From Tenacibaculum finnmarkense (lineage in GTDB: Bacteria > Bacteroidota > Bacteroidia > Flavobacteriales > Flavobacteriaceae), in contig NZ_OENA01000053.1 of assembly GCF_900239185.1 (NCBI RefSeq), forward strand, positions 62,001-126,000: a stretch of DNA of 64,000 nt, read 5' to 3'. This document shows positions 36,438 to 45,900 of the stretch, piece by piece; positions within the stretch are counted from its first letter, which is position 1; the number at the start of each line of letters is the position of its first letter. Under the pieces are notes generated by a model, which saw nothing but the letters and a program-made list of their open reading frames with translations, had not been told where the DNA came from and ran no database searches. Made by a program: the position numbers and the translations under genes.

Positions 36438-36474
36438 AAAAAAGACCGTTTAAAATATTAAACGGTCTTTTTTA
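36438..36474. terminator. Bidirectional terminator between helicase and sufD
   Basis: AAAGACCGTTTAA / TTAAACGGTCTTT stem flanked by A and T runs. Confidence 0.88.
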
Positions 36475-36513
36475 TGATAAATTATAAAATTCTAAAAAAC
36501 TGATTTTTACAAA

Positions 36514-37821
36514 TTAAAAACCAATATTAACACCTAATTTAGTAGCTATTAATTTATTAATTCGCTTTTTAACTTCTGGTATTTTTACACTTTCTAAAAC
36601 CGTGTTGGCAAAGGCATACATTAATAATGCTTTTCCTTCTTTTTTAGGAATTCCACGTTGTTGCATGTAAAATAATGCATCTTCGTCTAATTGTCCAATC
36701 GTACAACCGTGTGAACATTTTACATCATCAGCAAAAATTTCTAATTGTGGTTTTGCATTGATTGTTGCTTTATCACTAATTAAAACATTGTTGTTTTGCT
36801 GATACGCATTTGTTTTTTGAGCTTCTTTTTCAACAATTACTTTTCCGTTGAAAACTGCTGTAGAACGTCCGCCGTAAATCCCTTTATAATCTTGATGCGA
36901 TTCGCAATTTGGTTCAATATGATGCACCAAGGTATGATGATCGATATGTTGTTTTCCTTCAGAAATTGTAATTCCTTTTAAAATAGAATCGATATGTTCG
37001 CCTCTTTGATAAAAATTCAAATTGTTACGGGTAATATTTCCTCCAAAAGAAAAAGTATGTACCGAAACAACACTGTTCGATTTCTGCTCTATATACGCAT
37101 TGTCAACCAATGACGCATTTTCATGGTCATTTTGAATTTTATACATATCAACCGTAGCATCTTTAGCAGCATAAATTTCGGTAACCGCATTTGTTAAAAC
37201 AGGGTTCGAAGTTAAACTTTGATGACGCTCAATAATTTGAACATGTGCGTTTTGCTCGGCAATAATTAAATTACGAGGCTGTGTCATAACAGCTTCTTGA
37301 TTACCGGTTGTAAAATAGATAATTTGTATTGGCTTTTGAACCTCTACATTTTTAGGAATATAAATATACGCTCCTTCGTTTGCAAAGGCGGTATTTAATG
37401 CTGTTAAATTATCTTGCTTAGCTATTTTATTGAAGTGTTTTTCAATAATAGCTTTATATTTAGGCTTGGTTAATGCTGATGACATTAAGCAAACATCAAT
37501 AGTATCGTGTGTTGTTTCTGATAAAAAAGAGCTGTATTTTCCGTTGATAAAAACTACTTTATAAGTATCTATATCGTGGATAAAATATTTCTTTACATCT
37601 GCCAATTCTATAGCGTCTTCCGAATTTGGAAAAATATTATAATCGTGCTTTAACACTGAATTTAAAGAAGTGTATTTCCAAGCTTCTAATTTCTTAGTAG
37701 GAAATCCTAATTCTTCAAAATTTTGAAGTGCTTTACTTCTAATATCGTGTAGATCAGAATTAATATCTTCGCCATTTTCAAAGGCAACGTATGAGGCGGT
37801 TATTTTGTCTTTTAATTCCAT
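36514..37821 (-). CDS. sufD: Fe-S cluster assembly scaffold subunit SufD
   Basis: Partner of SufB and SufC in the SufBC2D scaffold, 435 residues. The C-terminal core has NAYQQNNNVLISDKA, DDVKCSHGCTIGQLDEDALFYMQQRG and a terminal helix ending KRINKLIATKLG, all family features. It follows sufC with a 6-bp gap in the order sufA-B-C-D. Unlike many flavobacterial suf operons, no sufS cysteine desulfurase follows; a terminator and repeat R3 come next. Confidence 0.96.
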   Translation of the reverse strand: MELKDKITASYVAFENGEDINSDLHDIRSKALQNFEELGFPTKKLEAWKYTSLNSVLKHDYNIFPNSEDAIELADVKKYFIHDIDTYKVVFINGKYSSFLSETTHDTIDVCLMSSALTKPKYKAIIEKHFNKIAKQDNLTALNTAFANEGAYIYIPKNVEVQKPIQIIYFTTGNQEAVMTQPRNLIIAEQNAHVQIIERHQSLTSNPVLTNAVTEIYAAKDATVDMYKIQNDHENASLVDNAYIEQKSNSVVSVHTFSFGGNITRNNLNFYQRGEHIDSILKGITISEGKQHIDHHTLVHHIEPNCESHQDYKGIYGGRSTAVFNGKVIVEKEAQKTNAYQQNNNVLISDKATINAKPQLEIFADDVKCSHGCTIGQLDEDALFYMQQRGIPKKEGKALLMYAFANTVLESVKIPEVKKRINKLIATKLGVNIGF

Positions 37822-37827
37822 ATTTCT

Positions 37828-38580
37828 TTAAGAATTAACTTCGTCTTTAATCCAATCATATCCTTTTGCTTCTAATTCTAAAGCTAAAGAAGCATCGCTA
37901 GATTTTACAATTTGACCATTGTATAAAACGTGTACAAAATCAGGAACGATATAATCTAATAAACGTTGGTAGTGTGTAATTACAATTACCGCGTTATCTT
38001 TTGACTTTAATTTATTAACTCCGTTAGCTACGATACGTAAGGCATCAATATCTAAACCAGAATCGGTTTCATCTAAAATGGCTAATTTAGGTTCAAGCAT
38101 TGCCATTTGAAAAATTTCATTACGTTTCTTTTCTCCACCAGAAAACCCTTGGTTTAAAGAACGAGATAAAAATTTACGGTCTATTTCTAACAATTCTGAT
38201 TTCTCACGAATCATTTTTAACATATCCTTTGCAGGCATGTCTTCTAAACCTTTGGCTTTACGATTTTCGTTAATTGCCGTTTTTATAAAGTTGGTTACAG
38301 AAACTCCAGGAATTTCAACAGGATATTGAAATGATAAAAAGATACCTTTATGTGCTCTTTCTTCAGGAGCTAATTCACCAATATCTTCACCATTTAAGGT
38401 TATTAATCCATCGGTAACTTCGTATTCTTCTTTTCCTGCAATAACACTAGCTAAGGTACTTTTACCAGCTCCGTTAGGACCCATAATAGCATGAACTTCT
38501 CCAGCTTTAATTTCTAAATTCAATCCCTTTAAGATTGATTTATCTTCTATGTTAGCGTGTAAATTTTCTATTTTTAACAT
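37828..38580 (-). CDS. sufC: Fe-S cluster assembly ATPase SufC
   Basis: ABC-type ATPase driving conformational change in SufBCD, 250 residues. Walker A GPNGAGKST is at residues 35-43, the signature appears as GFSGGEKKRNE, and Walker B as LAILDETDSGLD. FQYPVEIPGVSV is typical of SufC. It sits between sufB and sufD. Confidence 0.98.
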   Translation of the reverse strand: MLKIENLHANIEDKSILKGLNLEIKAGEVHAIMGPNGAGKSTLASVIAGKEEYEVTDGLITLNGEDIGELAPEERAHKGIFLSFQYPVEIPGVSVTNFIKTAINENRKAKGLEDMPAKDMLKMIREKSELLEIDRKFLSRSLNQGFSGGEKKRNEIFQMAMLEPKLAILDETDSGLDIDALRIVANGVNKLKSKDNAVIVITHYQRLLDYIVPDFVHVLYNGQIVKSSDASLALELEAKGYDWIKDEVNS

Positions 38581-38605
38581 GGTAATATATCTTTGTTATT
38601 GGCTA

Positions 38606-40054
38606 TTAACCAACGCTTCCTTCTAAACTGATTTCTAATAATTTTTGTGCTTCTACAGCAAATTCCATTGGTAATTTATTTAGTACTTCTTTACTAAAAC
38701 CATTTACGATTAATGCAATTGCTTTTTCGGTGTCTATTCCACGTTGATTACAGTAAAATAATTGGTCTTCACCAATTTTACTGGTCGTTGCTTCGTGTTC
38801 TATCTGTGCCGATTTATTTTTTGTTTCAATATAAGGAAAGGTGTGTGCACCACACTGATTCCCCATTAGTAAAGAATCACATTGCGAGAAGTTACGCGCA
38901 TTATCGGCACGAGGGCCAATTTGAACTAATCCTCTATAAGAGTTTTGTGATTTTCCTGCGGATATTCCTTTTGATATAATGGTTGACTTGGTATTTTTAC
39001 CTAAGTGAATCATTTTAGTTCCTGTATCAGCTTGCTGATAATTATTGGTAACTGCTATTGAATAAAATTCTCCAACAGAATTATCTCCTTTTAAAATACA
39101 ACTAGGGTATTTCCAAGTAACTGCCGAACCTGTTTCTACTTGTGTCCAAGAAACTTTGGCGTTGGTTTCACAAATGGCTCTTTTAGTTACAAAATTGTAA
39201 ACACCACCTTTTCCTTCTTTATTTCCAGGATACCAGTTTTGAACAGTAGAATACTTAATTTCAGCATCATCCATGGCAATTAATTCAACAACTGCGGCAT
39301 GTAACTGATTTTCATCTCTACTAGGAGCGGTACAACCTTCAAGGTAAGAAACATAACTTCCTTTATCAGCAACAACTAAAGTTCTTTCGAATTGTCCTGT
39401 TCCTCCTTCATTAATTCTGAAATAGGTTGATAATTCCATTGGGCAACGAACACCTTTTGGAATATAACAGAAAGATCCATCAGAAAAAACTGCTGAATTT
39501 AATGCTGCATAAAAGTTATCTGTAGTTGGAACAACAGTTCCTAAATATTTTCTTACTAATTCAGGATGTTCTTGAATAGCTTCAGAAATAGGCATAAAAA
39601 TAATACCTTTTTTACCTAAAGTTTCTCTAAAAGTTGTTGCAACAGAAACAGAATCAATTACAATATCAACCGCTACGTTTGCTAACTTTTTTTGTTCATC
39701 TAAAGAAATTCCTAAACGTTTAAAAGTGTCCAATAATTCAGGATCAACTTCATCTAAACTGTTTAATTTTGGCTTTTCTTTTGGTGCTGAATAATAGGCA
39801 ATATCTTGAAATTTTGGTTTTTCGTAATGAACATTTGCCCATTCTGGTTCTTCCATTTCTTTCCAGACACTAAAGGCTTCTAAACGCCAATCAGTCATCC
39901 ATTGCGGTTCGTTTTTCTTTTTAGAAATTGCACGAACTACATCTTCATTTAACCCTTTTGCAAAGGTTTCACTTTCTATATCAGTATAAAAACCATATTC
40001 ATATTCTTTGGTTTCTAACTCTTCTCTTAAATCGTCTTCGGTGTACTTGCTCAT
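38606..40054 (-). CDS. sufB: Fe-S cluster assembly protein SufB
   Basis: Scaffold subunit on which the cluster is built, 482 residues. [47 protein letters not shown] and the C-terminal [20 protein letters not shown] with [21 protein letters not shown] are the SufB core. The Cys in QCDSLL corresponds to the catalytic Cys405 of E. coli SufB. It starts 15 bp after sufA and is 25 bp from sufC. Confidence 0.98.
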   Translation of the reverse strand: MSKYTEDDLREELETKEYEYGFYTDIESETFAKGLNEDVVRAISKKKNEPQWMTDWRLEAFSVWKEMEEPEWANVHYEKPKFQDIAYYSAPKEKPKLNSLDEVDPELLDTFKRLGISLDEQKKLANVAVDIVIDSVSVATTFRETLGKKGIIFMPISEAIQEHPELVRKYLGTVVPTTDNFYAALNSAVFSDGSFCYIPKGVRCPMELSTYFRINEGGTGQFERTLVVADKGSYVSYLEGCTAPSRDENQLHAAVVELIAMDDAEIKYSTVQNWYPGNKEGKGGVYNFVTKRAICETNAKVSWTQVETGSAVTWKYPSCILKGDNSVGEFYSIAVTNNYQQADTGTKMIHLGKNTKSTIISKGISAGKSQNSYRGLVQIGPRADNARNFSQCDSLLMGNQCGAHTFPYIETKNKSAQIEHEATTSKIGEDQLFYCNQRGIDTEKAIALIVNGFSKEVLNKLPMEFAVEAQKLLEISLEGSVG

Positions 40055-40069
40055 AAGTGAGTTGTAATT

Positions 40070-40399
40070 TTATAAAGAAAAACTTTCGCCACAACCGCAG
40101 GTGCGATTGGCATTCGGGTTGTTAAAAACAAAGCCCTTACCATTTAAACCTCCAGAATACTCTAAGGTGGTTCCTACAAGGTATAAAAAACTTTTTTTAT
40201 CAACAACAATTTTTATATTGTTTTCTTCAAATATTTTGTCGTTTTCTTGGGTGTTTTTATCAAAAGTTAAGTCATACGATAATCCTGAACAACCTCCACT
40301 TTTTACACCAACTCGTACAAAATCTACTAAAGCGTCAAAACCGTCATCAGTCATTAACTCGATAACTTTTTTTTTCGCTTTTTCTGATACTTTTATCAT
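40070..40399 (-). CDS. sufA: A-type Fe-S carrier (SufA/IscA/HesB family)
   Basis: Carries assembled clusters to target proteins, 109 residues. The three conserved cysteines lie in GGCSGLSYDL and the C-terminal TCGCGESF. First gene of the suf operon, with a -7 box at 40430. The name sufA rests on operon position; IscA-type proteins look alike. Confidence 0.93.
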   Translation of the reverse strand: MIKVSEKAKKKVIELMTDDGFDALVDFVRVGVKSGGCSGLSYDLTFDKNTQENDKIFEENNIKIVVDKKSFLYLVGTTLEYSGGLNGKGFVFNNPNANRTCGCGESFSL

Positions 40400-40429
40400 T
40401 ATTTTAGTGGTTTAACTCTAAATAGGTTG

Positions 40430-40437
40430 CAAAGATA
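40430..40437 (-). promoter_or_regulatory. -7 box of the suf operon
   Basis: TATCTTTG on the minus strand, 30 nt upstream of the sufA ATG. No IscR-like site is evident. Confidence 0.55.
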
Positions 40438-40539
40438 CTTACAAAATATGATTTTTATCAGTTTTTTAACCAATAAACGGTTCAATATTTATTAGTCTTT
40501 GTGTTAAAAATCAAATCAATAAAAAATACTATATATTAA

Positions 40540-41292
40540 TTATTGTAAAATAGCTCCTAAGCTAAAAACGCCTTTTTTACCATTTTCAAACATCCTTTTT
40601 TGAGCGTCATAGTTTTTTGTTAAATCAGTGTCTAGTTCATTTAAATTCCAATTTTTAGGGTCTTTAAACCATTGGGAAACATTCATTTTTAGTTCGATAG
40701 TTGCATCATTTTTAATAGGAATTACACCTAGATCAACTAAAAAAGACGTGTTTTCTGTTTTGTTAGTAGTGCTATTAAAAGGGCTAATGGTATGGTATTT
40801 AAAAGGTGAATAAACGGTTGTAGAATCTAAATAAGTACCGTCCATTTTCATAAAATGATAGCCTTTTCCTAATTTTTCTGACACATTAAAATTTTCTAAA
40901 CCTTTTAAGTTTTTAGTAGAATTTTCTTCTTTATTTAAGCCAAAAGTAACAGAAACTTTATAAATTCCTTCCGATATTTTTTCAGGTAAAACAGCTGTTA
41001 AACTTTTTGAATCTTTTAAATTTACTAAATAATGTGTTTTGAAAATGCTAGAATCTCCAGCGCCATCGGTAAAAATAACATTCGAAATTACATAACGTAA
41101 ACTATCAATTGTGAGTTTTGTTCCTAATTTATTGGTGAATTTTGTACGGCTTAAATCATCGGCAGTTATAGGTGTTTTATCCCAATTATGAGTAAAATTA
41201 AGCTTGACAGTAGCGTGTTTAATTAATTCGTCTTCGTCGGAACTACAAGAAAAAAATACGGCACTTACAATAAATAAAAAAAAATATTTCAT
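40540..41292 (-). CDS. MbnP-like lipoprotein
   Basis: A 250-residue lipoprotein (lipobox FFSCSS) resembling the MbnP family, which in methanotrophs is a periplasmic copper-binding protein processed by the di-heme enzyme MbnH. Family signs are VKLNFTHNWDKTPI near the start, TIDSLRYVISNV, GYHFMKMDG and the late VSQWFKDP. A di-heme peroxidase partner, common beside MbnP in Bacteroidetes, is not present here, so the metal role is uncertain. It is divergent from thiL, with 88 bp between starts. Confidence 0.78.
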   Translation of the reverse strand: MKYFFLFIVSAVFFSCSSDEDELIKHATVKLNFTHNWDKTPITADDLSRTKFTNKLGTKLTIDSLRYVISNVIFTDGAGDSSIFKTHYLVNLKDSKSLTAVLPEKISEGIYKVSVTFGLNKEENSTKNLKGLENFNVSEKLGKGYHFMKMDGTYLDSTTVYSPFKYHTISPFNSTTNKTENTSFLVDLGVIPIKNDATIELKMNVSQWFKDPKNWNLNELDTDLTKNYDAQKRMFENGKKGVFSLGAILQ

Positions 41293-41368
41293 TCGGATAT
41301 TATTTAGGTTTTAAAAATCAATAAAAAAATCAATAAAAGAGCATCAAAGATAATTAAATACTTGTTGT

Positions 41369-41376
41369 TATCTTTG
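41369..41376 (+). promoter_or_regulatory. -7 box 4 nt before the thiL ATG
   Basis: TATCTTTG ends four bases before the ATG at 41381, predicting a leaderless mRNA. Confidence 0.55.
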
Positions 41377-41380
41377 CCAG

Positions 41381-42439
41381 ATGTTAGAAGATAAAAATCA
41401 AGAGAGAACATCATTAGCCGAACTAGGAGAGTTTGGATTAATAAACCATTTAACCGAGCATTTTAAGCTGTACAATTCATCAACAGCAAAAGGAATTGGC
41501 GATGATGCCGCGGTAATTAGCGCATCAGAAAAAGAACGCTTAATAACTACCGATTTATTGGTTGAAGGCGTGCATTTTGATTTAAGCTACATGCCTTTAA
41601 AACACTTAGGATATAAAGCCGTTATGGTGAATTTATCAGACGTGTATGCAATGAATGGCGTTGCCGAGCAAATTACGGTTTCTATAGCGGTTTCAAACCG
41701 TTTTCCGTTAGAAGCTTTAGAAGAATTATACGCAGGAATTCAACTTGCTTGTGATACTTATAAAGTTGATTTAATTGGCGGTGATACAACGTCATCAACC
41801 AAAGGAATGTTACTTTCGATAACTGCAATAGGAACGGCAGAAAAAGAAGAAATTGTATATAGAGATGGCGCAAAAGACACCGATTTAATCGTTGTTTCAG
41901 GCGATTTAGGTGCGGCATATTTAGGATTACAAGTTTTAGAAAGAGAGAAACAAGTATTTCAAGTAAACCCACAAAGTCAGCCCGATTTAGATAATTACAC
42001 CTATTTAATTGAGCGTCAATTAAAGCCAGAAGCGCGTAAAGACGTTGTCGAATTATTAAAAGAATTGGAGGTAAAACCAACGTCTATGATTGATATTTCT
42101 GACGGATTATCATCAGAAATAATGCACCTTTGTACCCAAAGTAAAACGGGATGTAAAATTTATGAAGATAAATTACCGCTAGATCCGCAAGTAATTTCAA
42201 CATCCGAAGAATTTAAAATGGACAGCACCATGATTGCTTTAAGTGGAGGCGAAGATTACGAATTGTTATTTACCGTACCGCTTGCCGATTTTGATAAAAT
42301 AAAATCGAATCCGAATTTATCAATTATCGGGCATGTTGTTGCGCAAAGTGAAGGAATGAATTTAGTAACCCGTGCCAATCAAGAAATTGAATTAAAAGCA
42401 CAAGGGTGGAATACTTTTAAACAAGGCGATCAAGAATAA
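41381..42439 (+). CDS. thiL: Thiamine-monophosphate kinase
   Basis: Phosphorylates thiamine monophosphate to the active diphosphate, 352 residues. The PurM-like fold shows GIGDDAAVI (38-46), TTDLLVEGVHFDL, the nucleotide loop GGDTTSS and SGDLGAAYLGL, then MIDISDGLSSEIMHL and LSGGEDYELLFTV, all ThiL signatures. No other thiamine gene is adjacent. A terminator and family 1 repeat D follow. Confidence 0.96.
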   Translation: MLEDKNQERTSLAELGEFGLINHLTEHFKLYNSSTAKGIGDDAAVISASEKERLITTDLLVEGVHFDLSYMPLKHLGYKAVMVNLSDVYAMNGVAEQITVSIAVSNRFPLEALEELYAGIQLACDTYKVDLIGGDTTSSTKGMLLSITAIGTAEKEEIVYRDGAKDTDLIVVSGDLGAAYLGLQVLEREKQVFQVNPQSQPDLDNYTYLIERQLKPEARKDVVELLKELEVKPTSMIDISDGLSSEIMHLCTQSKTGCKIYEDKLPLDPQVISTSEEFKMDSTMIALSGGEDYELLFTVPLADFDKIKSNPNLSIIGHVVAQSEGMNLVTRANQEIELKAQGWNTFKQGDQE

Positions 42440-42473
42440 TTCGAGAATAAATACAAGACCTATTATTATATCA

Positions 42474-42508
42474 AAAAAACCATACTTTTTAAAAGTGTGG
42501 TTTTTTTT
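42474..42508 (+). terminator. Terminator of thiL
   Basis: AAACCATACTTTT / AAAAGTGTGGTTT stem with an eight-T run. Confidence 0.85.
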
Positions 42509-42542
42509 AGTCCTTTTATTAAAGGATATAAAAATAATTATT

Positions 42543-42642
42543 TGAAGCAATTTCCCGCTTTCCGCACTCGCTCTTTTTATTTTTCTTTTAAAAATAAAAA
42601 GGAGCTTAAACAAATGCGTCAATCGGGGCTAGGCATTTGTGC
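42543..42642 (-). repeat. Family 1 hairpin repeat, copy D
   Basis: Same flanks as the other copies, but the apical stem is CTTTTTATTTTT / AAAAATAAAAAG: both arms differ from copies A, B and E and still match each other. It lies between the thiL terminator and the LysM gene (gap 42440-42833). Confidence 0.87.
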
Positions 42643-42833
42643 TAATATTGATTATTTTAACTTCAAAAAATAATCGATTTAAAAAGATAGCTAATCAGCG
42701 TTTTATCTTATGAACATTGATAATAGTTTATAAATGTAAAAATTTTTATAAAAAAAATCAAAAATGGCGTAAAAATTGTATATTAGTAATCAGAAAGTAA
42801 CACTATTAATTAACTAAAAAAATCTAAAAGAAA

Positions 42834-43322
42834 ATGGGAATTTTTTCATTTATTAAAAACGCTGGAGCTAAAGTATTTGGTGTAGGAAAAACAACAGAAG
42901 AGGAAGCTGCCGAAAAATCTATCAAATTAGTAGATGCAGTAAATAGGTTAGAATTGCCTGTTGAAAATTTAGCAATTGCTATAGAAGAAGACAAAGCAAC
43001 TATTTCTGGTGAAGCTGCCGATTTAGCAACCAAAGAAAAAGTAATTTTAGTAGTAGGAAACACTAACGGAATTGGTTCAGTTGAAGACAACATGAGCGTT
43101 GCACCTGTTGAGGTTGTAGCAGAAGAAGTTGAAGTTGTAGAAGAAATAATGGCGCAATTTCATACCGTAGGAAGTGGAGATACTTTAGGGAAAATAGCAA
43201 AAGAATTTTATGGTGACCCAATGAAGTACACCGTAATTTTTGAAGCAAACAAGCCAATGTTATCACACCCTGATAAAATTTACCCAGGGCAAGTATTAAG
43301 AGTACCTGCTTTAGTAGATTAA
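42834..43322 (+). CDS. BON-LysM protein (Kbp/YgaU-like)
   Basis: A 162-residue cytoplasmic protein with a BON domain (about 25-85) and a C-terminal LysM domain (about 110-160, FHTVGSGDTLGKIAKEFYGD ... YPGQVLRVP). E. coli Kbp (YgaU), of the same layout and length (149), binds potassium and supports growth in high K+. An acidic Val/Glu linker joins the two domains. No signal peptide. Monocistronic. Confidence 0.92.
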   Translation: MGIFSFIKNAGAKVFGVGKTTEEEAAEKSIKLVDAVNRLELPVENLAIAIEEDKATISGEAADLATKEKVILVVGNTNGIGSVEDNMSVAPVEVVAEEVEVVEEIMAQFHTVGSGDTLGKIAKEFYGDPMKYTVIFEANKPMLSHPDKIYPGQVLRVPALVD

Positions 43323-43370
43323 TTACAGAGGTAAGGTAATTAAAGTACCAAATAAAATTAAAATTAAGAA

Positions 43371-43397
43371 AAAGCACTGTTCTCAGTGCTTTTTTTT
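43371..43397 (+). terminator. Terminator of the LysM gene
   Basis: AAAGCACTG / CAGTGCTTT stem with loop TTCT and eight T. Confidence 0.88.
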
Positions 43398-43452
43398 GTG
43401 GCTAAAATTCAACAATAATTTGCATCTTTGCATTTTTTTAAAGCATAAAATA

Positions 43453-44355
43453 ATGAACCAAAGAACCCTTGCATTAATAGCCGCATCAATAGCTACGCTT
43501 ATTTACGGAGTTACTTTTACAGTAGCCAAAGAAGTAATGCCAATGTATATAAAACCCTTTGCATTTATAGTACTTCGAGTAGGTGGAGCCGCGAGTATTT
43601 TTTGGCTTCTAGGTCTTTTTGTAAACGCAAAATCAATAGAGAAATCAGACTATAAAAAAATTCTAATTACCGCTTTTTTTGGTGTCGGGCTAAACATGCT
43701 TACTTTTTTTAAAGGATTGAGCTACACCACGCCAATTAGTGCTTCGGTAATGATGGTTACTGCACCGATTTTAGTATTAATATTTGCCAGTATTTTATTA
43801 AAAGAGCGTTTAATGCCTCGTAAAATAATAGGCGTAATTGTAGGCTTAGTAGGCGCAATTATTTTAATAGCCTACGGAAGTTCGGCTAATGCAGCAGCTA
43901 AAAATATTATGTTGGGTAACTTTTTAGTGTTTGTAAATGCCGCTTCGTACGCAATGTATTTAGTACAAGCGAAAAAGTTAATCGCAAAATACCATCCGAT
44001 TGTTTTTGTAAAATGGCTGTATTTATTTGGGCTATTATTTGTGTTGCCCTTCGGATTATCAGAATTAATGGAAGTACAATGGCAAATAATGCCAACATCT
44101 ATTTATTTAAAAGCAGGTTTTGTCGTATTATTTACCACTTGTATCACTTATTTATGCAATTTATTTGCGCTAGCACGCTTAAAACCCACAACAGTAAGTG
44201 TTTTTATTTATTTGCAACCTGTAATCGCCTCTATTTATGCGTTAATGGTAGGAAGCGATAGTTTCAATACCGTAAAAATAGTAGCCACATTATTAATATT
44301 TTTAGGCGTTTTTCTAGTAACCAAGCAAGCAGAAGTAGCAGTTAAAAATAAATAA
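43453..44355 (+). CDS. EamA/DMT family transporter
   Basis: Inner-membrane metabolite exporter of 300 residues with ten transmembrane helices and two EamA repeats. The start is the ATG at 43453 (MNQRTLALIAASIATLIYG); the upstream in-frame extension from 43396 overlaps the previous terminator. The first repeat ends GLVGAIILIAYG and the second FLGVFLVTKQA. Substrate unknown; relatives export amino acids or nucleotides. Confidence 0.88.
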   Translation: MNQRTLALIAASIATLIYGVTFTVAKEVMPMYIKPFAFIVLRVGGAASIFWLLGLFVNAKSIEKSDYKKILITAFFGVGLNMLTFFKGLSYTTPISASVMMVTAPILVLIFASILLKERLMPRKIIGVIVGLVGAIILIAYGSSANAAAKNIMLGNFLVFVNAASYAMYLVQAKKLIAKYHPIVFVKWLYLFGLLFVLPFGLSELMEVQWQIMPTSIYLKAGFVVLFTTCITYLCNLFALARLKPTTVSVFIYLQPVIASIYALMVGSDSFNTVKIVATLLIFLGVFLVTKQAEVAVKNK

Positions 44356-44358
44356 CTG

Positions 44359-44366
44359 TATATTTG
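44359..44366 (+). promoter_or_regulatory. -7 box of yicC-gmk-nadD
   Basis: TATATTTG, 21 nt upstream of the yicC ATG and right after the EamA stop codon. Confidence 0.5.
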
Positions 44367-44387
44367 CGTCTTATTTAAATTGATGAT

Positions 44388-45254
44388 ATGATACAATCTA
44401 TGACGGGTTATGGTAAATCCGTATTGCATTTACCTTCTAAGAAAGTAACTATTGAAATTAAGTCGCTTAACAGTAAAAACTTAGACTTAAACACAAGAAT
44501 TCCATCTTATTACAGAGAAAAAGAATTAGCAGTTCGTAAAAAATTAGCTAGTAATTTAGTCAGAGGAAAAATTGATTTCTCAATTTATGTAGAAATGACT
44601 GCCGAGCAAACATCAACAGCTGTAAATAAAGCAGTGGTTGAAAATTATGTAGCGCAGTTAAAAAACACATTAGAGTCTTCTGAAAATCAAGAGATTGAGT
44701 TGTTAAAGATGGCGATTAGAATGCCTGATGCTTTAAAAACCGAACGTGAAGAATTAGATGAGAACGAATGGGCTCAAATCGACATACATATCGATGAAGC
44801 TTTAAAAGAAATTATCGCCTATAGAGTTGACGAGGCAAAATCATTAGAAGATGATTTTCAAGTAAGAATTTCAAATATTCAATCGGCATTAGAAGAAGTT
44901 AAAAAATTAGACGCTGAAAGAATTACCAATGTAAAAGAACGTTTGCAAAAAGCGTTAACCGATTTAAAGGTTGAGGTTGATGAAAATCGTTTTGAGCAAG
45001 AATTAATTTATTATCTAGAAAAATTAGATATCAACGAAGAAAAAGTTCGTTTAGAAAATCACTTATTGTATTTCTTAGACCAATTAGCAACCGATGATTC
45101 TAATGGAAAAAAATTAGGATTTATCGTTCAAGAAATTGGGAGAGAAGTAAACACGATGGGTTCAAAAGCTAATTTTGCGGTAATGCAAAAAATAGTAATC
45201 CAAATGAAAGACGAGTTAGAAAAAATAAAAGAACAAATTTTAAACGTTTTATAA
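44388..45254 (+). CDS. yicC: YicC/YloC family endoribonuclease
   Basis: A 288-residue protein. The N-terminal domain opens MIQSMTGYGKS, the family hallmark, and the C-terminal DUF1732 part has QELIYYLEKLDINEEKVRLENHLLYF and GKKLGFIVQEIGREVNTMGSKA. YicC proteins are RNA endonucleases that affect small-RNA turnover in E. coli and B. subtilis. It precedes gmk by 1 bp, an arrangement shared by many bacteria. Confidence 0.95.
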   Translation: MIQSMTGYGKSVLHLPSKKVTIEIKSLNSKNLDLNTRIPSYYREKELAVRKKLASNLVRGKIDFSIYVEMTAEQTSTAVNKAVVENYVAQLKNTLESSENQEIELLKMAIRMPDALKTEREELDENEWAQIDIHIDEALKEIIAYRVDEAKSLEDDFQVRISNIQSALEEVKKLDAERITNVKERLQKALTDLKVEVDENRFEQELIYYLEKLDINEEKVRLENHLLYFLDQLATDDSNGKKLGFIVQEIGREVNTMGSKANFAVMQKIVIQMKDELEKIKEQILNVL

Positions 45255-45255
45255 G

Positions 45256-45855
45256 ATGTCAGAAAATTCTAAAAAAGATTTTAAAGGAAAATTATTCGTG
45301 TTTTCAGCACCTTCAGGATCAGGTAAAACAACGATTGTTCGTCACTTATTAAAACAAGAAAAACTTAACTTAGCTTTTTCAATTTCAGCAGCATCAAGAG
45401 CACCTAGAGGCGAAGAAGTTGACGGGCAAGATTATTATTTTATATCCACCAAAGATTTTAAAAACAAAATTAAAGCAGACGAGTTTTTAGAATGGGAAGA
45501 AGTATATCGCGATAACTTTTACGGAACCTTAAAAACCGAAGTTGAACGAATTTGGGCATTAAAAAAACACGTTATTTTTGACATCGATGTGGTAGGAGGT
45601 TTGCGAATTAAAAGCAAATTTCCAAACGAAACACTATCTGTTTTTGTAAAGCCACCAAGTGTTGATGAGCTTAAAATCCGCTTAAAAAAGCGTAGTACAG
45701 AAAGCGAAGACAAAATAAATATGCGTATTGCCAAAGCATCTGTTGAATTGGCAACCGCACCACAATTTGATAAAATCATCAAAAATTACGAATTAGACGT
45801 AGCTTTAAAAGATGCTGAAAATTTAGTAGCTAATTTTTTAGGAACAGATAAATAA
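45256..45855 (+). CDS. gmk: Guanylate kinase
   Basis: Converts GMP to GDP, 199 residues. The P-loop APSGSGKTT is at residues 18-26; SRAPRGEEVDGQDYYF is the GMP-binding loop (here AASRAPRGE), and RLKKRSTESEDKINMR is the lid. It overlaps the operon with yicC and nadD. Confidence 0.97.
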   Translation: MSENSKKDFKGKLFVFSAPSGSGKTTIVRHLLKQEKLNLAFSISAASRAPRGEEVDGQDYYFISTKDFKNKIKADEFLEWEEVYRDNFYGTLKTEVERIWALKKHVIFDIDVVGGLRIKSKFPNETLSVFVKPPSVDELKIRLKKRSTESEDKINMRIAKASVELATAPQFDKIIKNYELDVALKDAENLVANFLGTDK

Positions 45856-45900
45856 AAGTTAAATAATATAAGCGTAGCAATACGTATTTTTAAGCGGGTT

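Noticed and set aside
40540..41292. MbnP-MbnH pair involved in methanobactin-like copper handling
   Set aside because: No di-heme peroxidase, TonB receptor or methanobactin genes lie beside it.
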